The translations under genes were made by a program, and so were the position numbers. The notes below the pieces were generated by a model. It searched no databases and had not been told where the DNA came from. It saw nothing but the letters and a program-made list of their open reading frames with translations. A stretch of 64,000 nucleotides of DNA from Algoriphagus chordae. Lineage in GTDB: Bacteria > Bacteroidota > Bacteroidia > Cytophagales > Cyclobacteriaceae. This document shows, piece by piece, positions 56,249 to 64,000 of this stretch (position 1 is its first letter; the number at the start of each line of letters is the position of its first letter). Location of the stretch: assembly GCF_003254055.1 (NCBI RefSeq), contig NZ_QKZT01000010.1, positions 88,593-152,592 of the forward strand, given 5' to 3'.

Positions 56249-57643
56249 CTACCTACCTGTAGTACTAGCTAGAGGGCGAATTTTAATGTTTCTAAATGAC
56301 ACTAAATCACCATGATCCTGTAAGAGTATTTGCCCCCTGTCCAACTCACCAAAATCCTTCCATTTTACATACTTACTCTCAGCAACCAGCTTTCTATATT
56401 CCGAGCTTTTTCGTTCATATTCTAAAACTTTGACGCCATTAAGCCAATGCTCAACATGATTATTTATAGATTTAATAGATGCTGTATTCCACTCGCCAAC
56501 TGGTTTAATAGGCTTGTCGGTATCCGCCTGAATCAAATCATATAGACAGGCTACAGTTCTACTTCCTTCATGAGATCCCAATTTAGCATCTGGGTGCAGC
56601 TCATCATCCAAAATCTGATATTCCAAACCGGTCGTAGCTCCTGGCCCCTTATTGATCTCGGTATCTACATAATATTTGATACCGCTATTGCCTCCAGGCG
56701 TTACCTTAAAGTCCAAAGACAGTTCAAAATCTCCATATAAAGTTTCTGTCACTATATCACCGCCAGCTCTGTCACTCGCATTTTCGCCTGCTAGAATAGA
56801 CAAAACTCCATCTTCAATTACCCAGCCTTTTTCGGGAAAACCATCCATTTTTGCTCCTCTCCAGCCCTTGCCTGTTTTGCCATCCCATAGTAATTCCCAT
56901 CCATTTTTGGCTTCATCGATGGTTAAATTATTCATAGTCAGAACTGGCTCCAATGGAGACTTAGTTGAATACTTGTCCAAACTATCGATAAGAATTCGAA
57001 TATTCTTCCAAACTATGTTGGTTCCTTCTTTCTTGTCATCACCGATGCTATGCACTTGCAGCGCGATAAACCCAGTGGCAGTTTTATCATCAATAAGGAA
57101 AGCCGCCGGAACGCCATTGATCCATGTTTTGATAGTATCAGCTATGGCTTCAATTCTGTAATGGTTCCAATCATTCTGTTTGAAGGCTTTTTGTGCTTCA
57201 GGATTATCATCCAGAGTAACCAGCCATCCCCTTCTAGCTTCGTCAAATATTCCCGCACTCCAGGCTCTTTCTGAGGGATCAATTTCTATCTGGTAGCCAT
57301 GTACCCTTCCGTTGCGATACTGCTCTAAACTATTGCTTCTGATTTGGATGCCCGAGTTCATCGAAGGATCAACCTTGTAATCCAGTTCCAAAATAAAATC
57401 ACCGTACAGCTTATCAGTCCTCAAAAAAGTATTGCCCGTATTTCTCACCGTTGTCCCTACGATGGCTCCATCCTCCGCTTTATAGGTCGCCTCTCCTCCT
57501 ACTATATGCCAGCCCTCCAGAGTTTCTCCATCAAATAATTCAATCCAGGGAGTTTGATCATTATTCTCCCCAACACAGGCAAGTAGACTTGCAGCAACCA
57601 AAAATGCACAAATAGTCTTTAGTCCCTTAATTTTAATCTTCAT
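56249..57643 (-). CDS. Lipoprotein with two DUF1080 (3-keto-disaccharide hydrolase-type) domains
   Basis: 464 aa from MKIKIKG at 57643 (the frame opens at 57679). Lipobox LLAC (Cys23). Two concanavalin-like DUF1080 domains are in tandem: domain 1 (about 30-220; WIELFDGETLEGWHIVGG, NSGIQIRS) and domain 2 (about 245-460; WELLWDGKTGKGWRGAKMDG, NSGIKYYVD, SFRNIKIRPL). The family includes 3-keto-disaccharide hydrolases of the glycoside oxidation route, and many members with unknown substrates. No 3-dehydrogenase partner is nearby. Confidence 0.87.
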   Translation of the reverse strand: MKIKIKGLKTICAFLVAASLLACVGENNDQTPWIELFDGETLEGWHIVGGEATYKAEDGAIVGTTVRNTGNTFLRTDKLYGDFILELDYKVDPSMNSGIQIRSNSLEQYRNGRVHGYQIEIDPSERAWSAGIFDEARRGWLVTLDDNPEAQKAFKQNDWNHYRIEAIADTIKTWINGVPAAFLIDDKTATGFIALQVHSIGDDKKEGTNIVWKNIRILIDSLDKYSTKSPLEPVLTMNNLTIDEAKNGWELLWDGKTGKGWRGAKMDGFPEKGWVIEDGVLSILAGENASDRAGGDIVTETLYGDFELSLDFKVTPGGNSGIKYYVDTEINKGPGATTGLEYQILDDELHPDAKLGSHEGSRTVACLYDLIQADTDKPIKPVGEWNTASIKSINNHVEHWLNGVKVLEYERKSSEYRKLVAESKYVKWKDFGELDRGQILLQDHGDLVSFRNIKIRPLASTTGR

Positions 57644-57826
57644 GTGATTGAATAATTTTTTGAAGTGGTGTAGTCTCACAAACTTAACATGTTCCCGACA
57701 AGCTCCTATGGATTATTTACTCAAAAACATGGTCATATCTGTAGAAAGACATAATTCAGTCGAGAATAAATCAAATACAACTTATAGTCCTCCTGAAACG
57801 AGATTGTTGTTAGAAATTTAGTATTT

Positions 57827-58837
57827 CTAAAAGCTAGAAGATGCACGTATTTTAAGTTCTGCTTCAACGACAACATCCCGGCTTTCAGCATTAAAATCTT
57901 TGATTTTCTCTAAAACCAAACGAGCTGCCTCCTCCCCCATTTGGACAAGCGGAGGCTCCACGCTACTCAATTGCGGATATACCATCGTAGCCAACTCGGT
58001 ACCTGAAAAGCTTGTCACGGACACCTCTTCGGGAATCAGGATACCTGCTTCTAAGAGAAAATTCATTGCTCCAATAGCCAAGGTGTCTGTAAACGCAAAA
58101 ATTGCATCAAACTCAACTTGCGTTTCTCTAAGGCTTTTTATGGCTTTTTTCCCGTCTTCAAAGCCTAAACCTCCAGCTTCAATAAGTAGACTTGGATCAT
58201 AAATACCGTGTTTTTTCATTACCTCGATATAGCCTTTCGCTCTTTCTCCAGAACTCCTGAGAGTCGGCGGTCCCATGATATGAACGATTTTTTTTCTACC
58301 AGTAGCAACTAAGTGTTCTATCATGGCAGTTGCATACAAAGGATTGTCTAATCTCACCTTCGACACATTCAAACTATCATTAGGCATTCTGTCGAAAAAA
58401 ATCAGCGGGATTCCTTGATCTAACAGCTGCTGGTAGATGTCAGAGTTTTTGGTTTCATCACATAGATTGATAATGATTCCATCCACATTGAACTCCTCCA
58501 AAAGCAAGAGATTCTCCCGTTCTCGCTGCGGATCCTCATCGCACTCAGTGATGATCACTCGATAGCCCAAAGGGTATAGAACTTCCTGGATCCCACGCAA
58601 AACTTTGGCGGAAAATGGAGTGACCATTTCGGGAACTACTAATCCTATATTCTTGGATTGACCATACTTCAAACTCGTTGCAGCAGAATTACGACGGTAG
58701 CCAAGTTCCTTTGCAGCTTCCAATACTTTCTTCTTTGTTTCCCAATGAATGTTCTTGTCGTTCAGCAAAGCTCTTGAGACTGTCGAGGTCGAGAGAAGCA
58801 GATGCTTTGCCAAATCTTTTACGGTTACCCTTTTCAT
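57827..58837 (-). CDS. LacI-family transcriptional regulator of the polyol operon
   Basis: 336 aa from MKRVTVKD at 58837; the longer frame to 58948 would overlap the operator. The N-terminal helix-turn-helix VTVKDLAKHLLLSTSTVSRAL and hinge region (about 1-60) are followed by a periplasmic-binding-like sensor (NIGLVVPEMVTPFSAKVLRGI; IFFDRMPND; DAIFAFTDTLAIGAM). Divergent placement from the polyol dehydrogenase gene and the 36-bp palindrome between them point to control of the following three-gene operon and probably of itself. Confidence 0.93.
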   Translation of the reverse strand: MKRVTVKDLAKHLLLSTSTVSRALLNDKNIHWETKKKVLEAAKELGYRRNSAATSLKYGQSKNIGLVVPEMVTPFSAKVLRGIQEVLYPLGYRVIITECDEDPQRERENLLLLEEFNVDGIIINLCDETKNSDIYQQLLDQGIPLIFFDRMPNDSLNVSKVRLDNPLYATAMIEHLVATGRKKIVHIMGPPTLRSSGERAKGYIEVMKKHGIYDPSLLIEAGGLGFEDGKKAIKSLRETQVEFDAIFAFTDTLAIGAMNFLLEAGILIPEEVSVTSFSGTELATMVYPQLSSVEPPLVQMGEEAARLVLEKIKDFNAESRDVVVEAELKIRASSSF

Positions 58838-58880
58838 AAAATTGCATTGGTAGTAACCAAAAATAATAAAAATTAACCCA

Positions 58881-58916
58881 CTGGGAACGTTACCAAAATT
58901 TTGGTAGCGTTCCCAG
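58881..58916. promoter_or_regulatory. LacI-family double operator (36-bp near-perfect palindrome)
   Basis: The 36-bp element has a single mismatched pair. It contains two LacI-like sites, GGGAACGTTACC (58883-58894) and GGTAGCGTTCCC (58903-58914), whose CG centres are 20 bp apart, around a central AAAATTTT. It lies 44 bp upstream of the regulator start and 75 bp upstream of the dehydrogenase start. Confidence 0.8.
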
Positions 58917-58961
58917 CCCATTTTTTTGTACCAAAAAGTGCCAAGCAATAGTGTAATAGTA

Positions 58962-58969
58962 TATGTTTG
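58962..58969 (+). promoter_or_regulatory. -7 element of the polyol operon promoter
   Basis: TATGTTTG fits the Bacteroidota TAnnTTTG consensus exactly and ends 22 bp before the dehydrogenase ATG. No well-spaced -33 TTTG was found (the nearest is too far, at 58925). Confidence 0.4.
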
Positions 58970-58991
58970 AACCAGTTAATAAACAATTAGC

Positions 58992-60434
58992 ATGGTATTA
59001 GAAAACAATAAGTACACCCAAAATGATTGCACTTCTAGAATTTTACACATTGGAGTCGGCAACTTTCACAGAGCTCACCAAGCATTTTACACCCACTTAC
59101 TTTTAAAAAATGGAGGCGCAAATAACTGGGCGATCTGTGGAGTGGGAATGTTGAAATCAGATGAAGTTTTATTCGAAAAGCTTCGAGCTCAGGACCTGAA
59201 TTACACACTTACAGTCTGTGGCAGAACAGGCAAAAATGAGAAGCACCTGATCAGCTCTATCCAGGAGTTAATATTGGCTTTTCAGCAGCCAGAACTTGTA
59301 CTTGCTAAAATAGCTGATCCAGCCACTAAGATTATTTCCTTGACCATCACCGAAGGCGGTTACAACTTGGACAAGTCCACGAACGAATTTATCCTGGACG
59401 ATCCTCAAATTGCATTTGACCTTGCACATCCATCAACTCCCAAAACTGTATTTGGTTTCGTCGCTGAAGGTCTCCGCCAGAGAAGGGCAAGTGGATCTGG
59501 TGGAATCACCATACTTTCCTGTGACAACCTGCAGCACAATGGGAATACTGCCAAAGCAGCCTTTATGTCTTTTATTATTGCTCAAGATAAAGATCTTAGC
59601 CTTTGGGTAGAGAAAAATGTAAGCTTCCCAAACAGCATGGTTGATAGAATTACACCTGCTACTACAGCTGAGGATGTGGAACGACTAAACGAGGGAAGTG
59701 AATTCAGAGATGAGGCTCCAGTTTATTGTGAGGATTTTATCCAATGGGTTATTGAGGATGATTTCGTTGCAGGAAGACCCGCTTGGGAGACTGTAGGAGT
59801 ACAGTTTACAGATGATGTTACAGCATTTGAGAACATGAAACTAAGCCTACTCAACGCTTCACATACCCTACTCTCCTATCCTTCTTTTCTTTTGGGTTAT
59901 AGAAAAGTGGATGAGGCAATGGCAGATGAAGATATTGTGAGATTTGTACGCGAGTTTATGGACACTGATATTACGCCTAATGTTCCTGCCCCTGCCGGAA
60001 TAGACTTGGAAGAATATAAGCAAACACTAATTGAACGCTTCGCCAATAAAGCAGTGAGTGATCAGCTAAGTAGACTATGCTTTGATGGACTGTCCAAGTT
60101 TCCGGTTTATATCATGCCCAACTTGGCCAAAATGATAGCCAACCAGCAAAATCTTAAACGTGTGGCATTTTTGATTGCTAACTACAGGCATTACCTCAAA
60201 TATCAGGAAGACGATAAACAGGTATCATTCCAATTTGCTGAGCCATGGATAACTTCCGTTGACAAGGAGCTGATAGCAAGTGAAGACCCAATCAATTTCT
60301 TAGGGATATCTGCTTTCAAAAGCATACCGCTTACGACGCATAATGAATTTATAAGCCCGTACCTAGAGTATGTAGACAGCATTAAAAAGTTTGGGACCAG
60401 AGTGACTCTTCAGGCCATCCTATCTAATTGCTAG
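58992..60434 (+). CDS. Mannitol/polyol dehydrogenase (long-chain PSLDR family)
   Basis: 480 aa. N-terminal Rossmann region with GVGNFHRAHQAFY, and the family catalytic pattern KxxxxNxxH seen as Lys283, Asn288, His291 (KLSLLNASH). Members oxidise mannitol to fructose, or reduce fructuronate/tagaturonate. With an FHS-type porter and a PfkB sugar kinase directly downstream, mannitol 2-dehydrogenase (EC 1.1.1.67) is the best fit; arabinitol or another polyol cannot be excluded. Confidence 0.87.
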   Translation: MVLENNKYTQNDCTSRILHIGVGNFHRAHQAFYTHLLLKNGGANNWAICGVGMLKSDEVLFEKLRAQDLNYTLTVCGRTGKNEKHLISSIQELILAFQQPELVLAKIADPATKIISLTITEGGYNLDKSTNEFILDDPQIAFDLAHPSTPKTVFGFVAEGLRQRRASGSGGITILSCDNLQHNGNTAKAAFMSFIIAQDKDLSLWVEKNVSFPNSMVDRITPATTAEDVERLNEGSEFRDEAPVYCEDFIQWVIEDDFVAGRPAWETVGVQFTDDVTAFENMKLSLLNASHTLLSYPSFLLGYRKVDEAMADEDIVRFVREFMDTDITPNVPAPAGIDLEEYKQTLIERFANKAVSDQLSRLCFDGLSKFPVYIMPNLAKMIANQQNLKRVAFLIANYRHYLKYQEDDKQVSFQFAEPWITSVDKELIASEDPINFLGISAFKSIPLTTHNEFISPYLEYVDSIKKFGTRVTLQAILSNC

Positions 60435-60458
60435 TCTTCATTCTTCTTTAACAACATC

Positions 60459-61781
60459 ATGACAACAAAACCCCAAAATCGTCTACTTCCATTTATAATA
60501 GTAACCTTCATCTATTTCATAGTAGGTTTCCTAACTACTGTAAATGAACAGTTACAGGCTCCGCTCAAGTTTACATTTCTCTCCGAAGCTGGAAGTTTAA
60601 GAAACACATTAACAACCCTGATTTCCTTCTTCTTCTTTCTAGGATACCTCATCAATGGCACCATCGCCAGCAAATGGGTGAATAAGCATGGGTATAAAAC
60701 GACCATATTAAGAGGCCTATTATTTATGATTTCCGGGCTTTTTATGTACTTCATCTCATCCTTTGTAGGCTATAGAATTCCTGAATTAGGAATTCATTTC
60801 GCAGATGTTTTCATTCCTTATGGCTTTATCATTTTTATCCTAGGATCTTACCTGATGGGTACTGCAGCAGCAATAATCCAAGTGGTAGTCAATCCCTATG
60901 TAGCTTCATACGAATTGCTAGGAACACTTCCTGTGCAGCGACTTAATATTACCACTGCAATCAACTCCATCGGAACTACAACAGCTCCATTTTTCGTAAC
61001 TCTGGTGATGTTTAGTGGGATATCTATCCTTGATGTGCAAATAAGCCAGTTGCTACTTCCTATAAGCCTGTTGATACTTAGTGTACTGATAGTTACCCTG
61101 ATTACCAAAAACCTTCACCTGCCGGATATTGCGAATACCCGAGCTGCAGATGGAGAAAAGCTTTCCAGAAAACTCTGGTCATTCCGACATTTTGCTTTGG
61201 GTGTGATGGCCATCTTTTTTTATGTAGGAACAGAAGTGGCTATCGGGGCTAATATCAACTTACATGCTTTTGAACTAGCTGACACTGGCCATCCCATGTC
61301 CTTTTTCGGCAAAACTGAAATCATTATTGGCGGGATGGATCTTGGCATTCATGCCTTGCTTTCTACACTTTACTGGGGTGGATTCTTTATCGGCAGGGGC
61401 ATTTCCAGCTTTTTTAGCAATATTTCAGCAAGAACGCAACTCACCGTAACCACTTCTTTATCTACTATTTTGGCGATTATAGCCATGATTACTCAGAACT
61501 TATGGTTTTTGGGAGCTATCGGATTACTACATTCCACCATGTGGAGTTGTATTTTTTCCCTATCTATTAAGGGATTGAAAAAATACACCTCTAAAGCTTC
61601 AGGAGTCTTTATCTCGGCAGTTTTTGGGGGTGCTGTTTTCACTCTTCTACAGGGAGGATTAGCTGATGTATTTGGCTCTTGGAGATGGACTTGGTCTATC
61701 ACTGTAGTCTGTGAATTGCTCATGCTATCCTATGCTTTGTTTGGTTCTAGAATTAGAGAAAAAGATATGATCGATGTCTAA
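60459..61781 (+). CDS. FHS-type MFS sugar/polyol porter
   Basis: 440 aa with about twelve membrane segments. The protein resembles the FucP-type sugar:proton symporters of Bacteroidota: GFLTTVNEQLQAPLKFTF at helix 1, and STMWSCIFSLSIKGLKKYTS before helix 10-11. It sits between the polyol dehydrogenase (24 bp upstream) and the sugar kinase genes, so it probably imports mannitol (inference). Confidence 0.88.
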   Translation: MTTKPQNRLLPFIIVTFIYFIVGFLTTVNEQLQAPLKFTFLSEAGSLRNTLTTLISFFFFLGYLINGTIASKWVNKHGYKTTILRGLLFMISGLFMYFISSFVGYRIPELGIHFADVFIPYGFIIFILGSYLMGTAAAIIQVVVNPYVASYELLGTLPVQRLNITTAINSIGTTTAPFFVTLVMFSGISILDVQISQLLLPISLLILSVLIVTLITKNLHLPDIANTRAADGEKLSRKLWSFRHFALGVMAIFFYVGTEVAIGANINLHAFELADTGHPMSFFGKTEIIIGGMDLGIHALLSTLYWGGFFIGRGISSFFSNISARTQLTVTTSLSTILAIIAMITQNLWFLGAIGLLHSTMWSCIFSLSIKGLKKYTSKASGVFISAVFGGAVFTLLQGGLADVFGSWRWTWSITVVCELLMLSYALFGSRIREKDMIDV

Positions 61782-61838
61782 TCCAGAATGCCACTGAAAA
61801 GTCGTAAAACTCAATGCCCTCAATAAACCCTAAGTAAA

Positions 61839-62768
61839 ATGAATACTAAGAAAATTAATGTAGCCTGTTTCGGAGAAGTCCTTTGGGACAAGTTTATGGA
61901 TGGAAATAGACGAGCAGGCGGTGCACCTTTCAATGTGGCCTATCACCTCTCCAAAATGGAAATTGAAGCTTACATGATAAGCAGTGTGGGCAAGGATGCC
62001 TTAGGTATAGAATTGTTAGAAAAAATACAGAACTGGAAGATTCCCACAGAAGGAATACAGGAATCGACTCAGTACCCAACGAGTCAAGTGCTAGCGACTT
62101 TGGATGAAAACAATGAGGCACAGTATGAAATAGTAGATCAAGTGGCTTGGGATTATATAGAATCTCAGCCTAGTGACATAGTGAAAGTTGCAAACAGTGA
62201 TGCACTGGTCTTTGGCACCTTAGCTGCAAGAAACGCTACCTCTCGGAACACCCTATTAGAATTAGTAGAGGCAAGTCCATATAATATATTTGATATTAAC
62301 TTAAGACCTCCTCATTTTGATGTTGCGCTCATAAAGCAGCTCCTTCACCATACTAATCTGGCCAAATTCAATAAAGCCGAACTACGCTTAATCTTGGACT
62401 TTTTGGATAAATCTTACCAAAACGAAGTAGATAGCATTCGATTTATCCAGGATACTTTTGGGATCAAGGAAGTAATCGTATCGAAGGGTAGTAAAGGTGC
62501 AATATATGCCTATGAGGATGTCATCTACCACTATCCAACTATTCCTATTACAGTAAAAGATACCGTTGGAAGTGGTGACTCCTTCTTGGCAGGTTTTATC
62601 TCCAAAAGTCTAGAAAAAGGCAGTTCAGCCGAAGAGATCATGAGCAATGCTGTTTCCTTAGGTGCCTTTATTACATCTAAAGAAGGAGCCTGTCCTGATT
62701 ATTCCTTGAGTGATTTCCTAGCATTTAGAGACCAACATAATGTAAAGCCAATCCCAGAACTTATTTAA
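61839..62768 (+). CDS. PfkB-family fructokinase
   Basis: 309 aa. RRAGGAPFNVAYHLSKM gives the substrate-binding N-terminus. The PfkB signature DTVGSGDSFLAGF carries Asp241 and the catalytic base Asp247. Fructokinase (fructose to fructose 6-phosphate) completes the route mannitol to fructose to F6P encoded by the operon. Confidence 0.88.
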   Translation: MNTKKINVACFGEVLWDKFMDGNRRAGGAPFNVAYHLSKMEIEAYMISSVGKDALGIELLEKIQNWKIPTEGIQESTQYPTSQVLATLDENNEAQYEIVDQVAWDYIESQPSDIVKVANSDALVFGTLAARNATSRNTLLELVEASPYNIFDINLRPPHFDVALIKQLLHHTNLAKFNKAELRLILDFLDKSYQNEVDSIRFIQDTFGIKEVIVSKGSKGAIYAYEDVIYHYPTIPITVKDTVGSGDSFLAGFISKSLEKGSSAEEIMSNAVSLGAFITSKEGACPDYSLSDFLAFRDQHNVKPIPELI

Positions 62769-63344
62769 ATTCAGCATCAAAGGAATGTCAATAGGATCTA
62801 AAGTCGCCCTTGTAATTAGGGGCATATTGAAAAACAGGAATATCCAGCTATACCAAAGTTCACTTTTACTTATCCGTCTTCAGTGAAGCATCATACTTTT
62901 CCAGCTTGTTTTTAAGCTTATTGACCAGCTTAGGATTGTTCTCAGCCAAATTTTTGGTTTCGGAAATATCCTCACTTAGGTTATAAAGTTCTACGATGCT
63001 ACTTTCTGGGCATTTGCAAAAAGTGGCAGGGCGACCAAAGCGAGGCCGATTCTCAATGCCCTGCCTAGTTGCTGTATCTTATTGTGATTCCAACGTTCCA
63101 TTAAACTCATATAATTCTCACTTTACTGTACATATTGGATCCTACTCATCCTATTATTTTAATACTAATTCGTTTCAGTATATAATGAAACTATTCGTTG
63201 AGTCAATTTCCCAGTAAACCAAAAACTATTCCCCGAAAGTTACTCTTGCGAGTTTTCTAGGATTTTCATCTTCTGATAAAGCGTCCAAAAGTACAGGCAA
63301 CTTTTCTTTTTAAACTAGCTTCAATCTTATAGACCTGCTCTATC
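62769..63344. other. 576-bp gap with decayed gene fragments
   Basis: No intact gene. The sulfatase remnant at 62866-63110 and a further minus-strand fragment (63226-63306, KEKLPVLLDALSEDENPRKL...TFGE) with a stop at each end suggest degraded coding sequence. Confidence 0.5.
62866..63110 (-). pseudogene. Deleted sulfatase gene remnant (signal peptide joined to C-terminus)
   Basis: Read on the minus strand, ATG at 63110 encodes MSLMERWN followed by a clear signal peptide (IGLALVALPLFANAQ) that hits TAG at 62993-62991. In another frame, 63007-62866 reads VELYNLSEDISETKNLAENN and further to a TAA, the tail typical of Bacteroidota arylsulfatases. The catalytic core (including the CxPxR motif) is missing. 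An internal deletion that joined start and end in different frames explains the arrangement. Confidence 0.65.
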
Positions 63345-64000
63345 CTAAGGTTCGAAGGTATCCGTTCTGAATGGGTAGGCTGGTAATTCTAATTCGTTGA
63401 CCAAATTCACGGATGGCATGCCAGCAAATGCATAGCGTATGAACATAGGGGATGAAATATCCTCAGAACTTAGCACAACAGTCTCTCCTTCAAGTTTGGC
63501 TTCTGCCCTTTTCCATTCGCCTGACTTGTCTGCAAGCCAAAATCCCATTGGAGCTTTGCCATTAGATGTTTTCAAACCCTTTGCATTACTAAAGTGCACG
63601 ATTAATTTTTTTCCTTTTACCTCCACATCCTGCAGCATTGGCCCCATTGCAACTCGATCTTGCCCTAAGGCAGTCACAGCTGCTAGCAAGGCCAAGCGCT
63701 GTCCCACTGGAAGTTTATCCGTAGGATGAATATTAGTCTTATCGCCTAGGTCTATGGTATTGGCAACAGCCGTCTTAGGCAAATCCAAGATCTGTAACTG
63801 TGACTCTCTCATCCAAGCCCAGGATTCTTCGGTCGGGTCTTCTGGATCAATTTCTGGAGTTTTCACCGTACCCTTTCCATAGCCAGGAAGCATCACCACA
63901 AGCAAATTCATTTCATCGTTTTGCCACTCCTTACGGTATCGCAGCATCCAGTCTTTGAGTATGCTTCCATACTCCTTCATTCCTGCTACCCGATGAAACC
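63345..64000 (-). CDS. Sialate O-acetylesterase-like protein (5' end outside the window)
   Basis: At least 218 aa of the C-terminal part; the frame stays open through the right edge (FHRVAG before MKEYGSILKDWMLRYRKEW). The segment NTIDLGDKTNIHPTDKLPVGQRLA contains the DxxxxHPxxK-type motif of SASA-family esterases with the catalytic His in IHP. The C-terminal beta-sandwich (FSNAKGLKTSNGKAPMGFWL, SPMFIRYAFAGMPSVNLVNE) matches the family. SASA esterases remove acetyl groups from sialic acid or plant glycans such as RG-I and xylan. Confidence 0.85.
   Translation of the reverse strand, partial: FHRVAGMKEYGSILKDWMLRYRKEWQNDEMNLLVVMLPGYGKGTVKTPEIDPEDPTEESWAWMRESQLQILDLPKTAVANTIDLGDKTNIHPTDKLPVGQRLALLAAVTALGQDRVAMGPMLQDVEVKGKKLIVHFSNAKGLKTSNGKAPMGFWLADKSGEWKRAEAKLEGETVVLSSEDISSPMFIRYAFAGMPSVNLVNELELPAYPFRTDTFEP

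Noticed and set aside
62996-63217. Plus-strand short open frame across the sulfatase remnant
   Set aside because: Complement of decayed coding sequence; no protein features.

Overview
The window is a chromosomal segment of a Bacteroidota bacterium. Supporting signs are two SusC/SusD pairs, a hybrid two-component regulator, TAnnTTTG-like promoter elements, FHS-type MFS sugar porters and many exported carbohydrate enzymes. The family-level guess (Cyclobacteriaceae, for example an Algoriphagus-like organism) is an inference from gene style only; no marker gene confirms it. No CRISPR array, insertion sequence or rRNA was seen.

Left end (1-1010): a CAU-anticodon tRNA is followed by a 414-bp repeat. 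Each unit carries a tRNA 3' tail, a rho-independent terminator and a small GIY-YIG nuclease gene, and ends in a disrupted tRNA copy. The third copy is truncated.

Region A (1020-34082) looks like one large glycan-utilization locus. On the minus strand lie two Sde182-type nucleoside-hydrolase-like proteins, two PL1 pectate lyases and a GH127-family protein. Divergently, on plus, come SusC/SusD and then a DeoR-type regulator with an approximately 18-kb gene run: FucI-like isomerase, split transketolase (two subunits), an RbsABC-type ABC importer with a DUF2291 protein, a GlpK-like FGGY kinase with altered pocket residues, four more Sde182-type proteins, a GH140 (apiosidase-like) enzyme and a four-repeat exported protein interrupted by a stop codon. 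Isomerase + FGGY kinase + split transketolase + ABC importer + GH140 + pectate lyases matches the established transketolase route for D-apiose, the branched pentose of RG-II and apiogalacturonan. I propose that this is an apiose-containing pectin locus, and that the six Sde182-type paralogues may be furanosidases.

Region B (34519-42073): an outer-membrane barrel protein, a response regulator/histidine kinase pair (TAATG-coupled), an AraC regulator and a SulP anion transporter. The barrel gene and the kinase gene share a TTAAC direct-repeat array with identical spacing upstream.

Region C (42383-57643): a second PUL on the minus strand with SusC/SusD, a GH92-like enzyme, an unrecognised exported 554-aa protein and a hybrid two-component regulator. 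A terminator hairpin lies between susD and the GH92 gene, and a double-domain DUF1080 lipoprotein lies upstream.

Region D (57827-62768): a mannitol/polyol operon with LacI regulator, long-chain polyol dehydrogenase, FHS-type MFS porter and PfkB fructokinase, under a 36-bp near-perfect palindrome in the divergent promoter. The right end holds decayed sulfatase remnants and the 3' part of a sialate O-acetylesterase-like gene that runs off the window.
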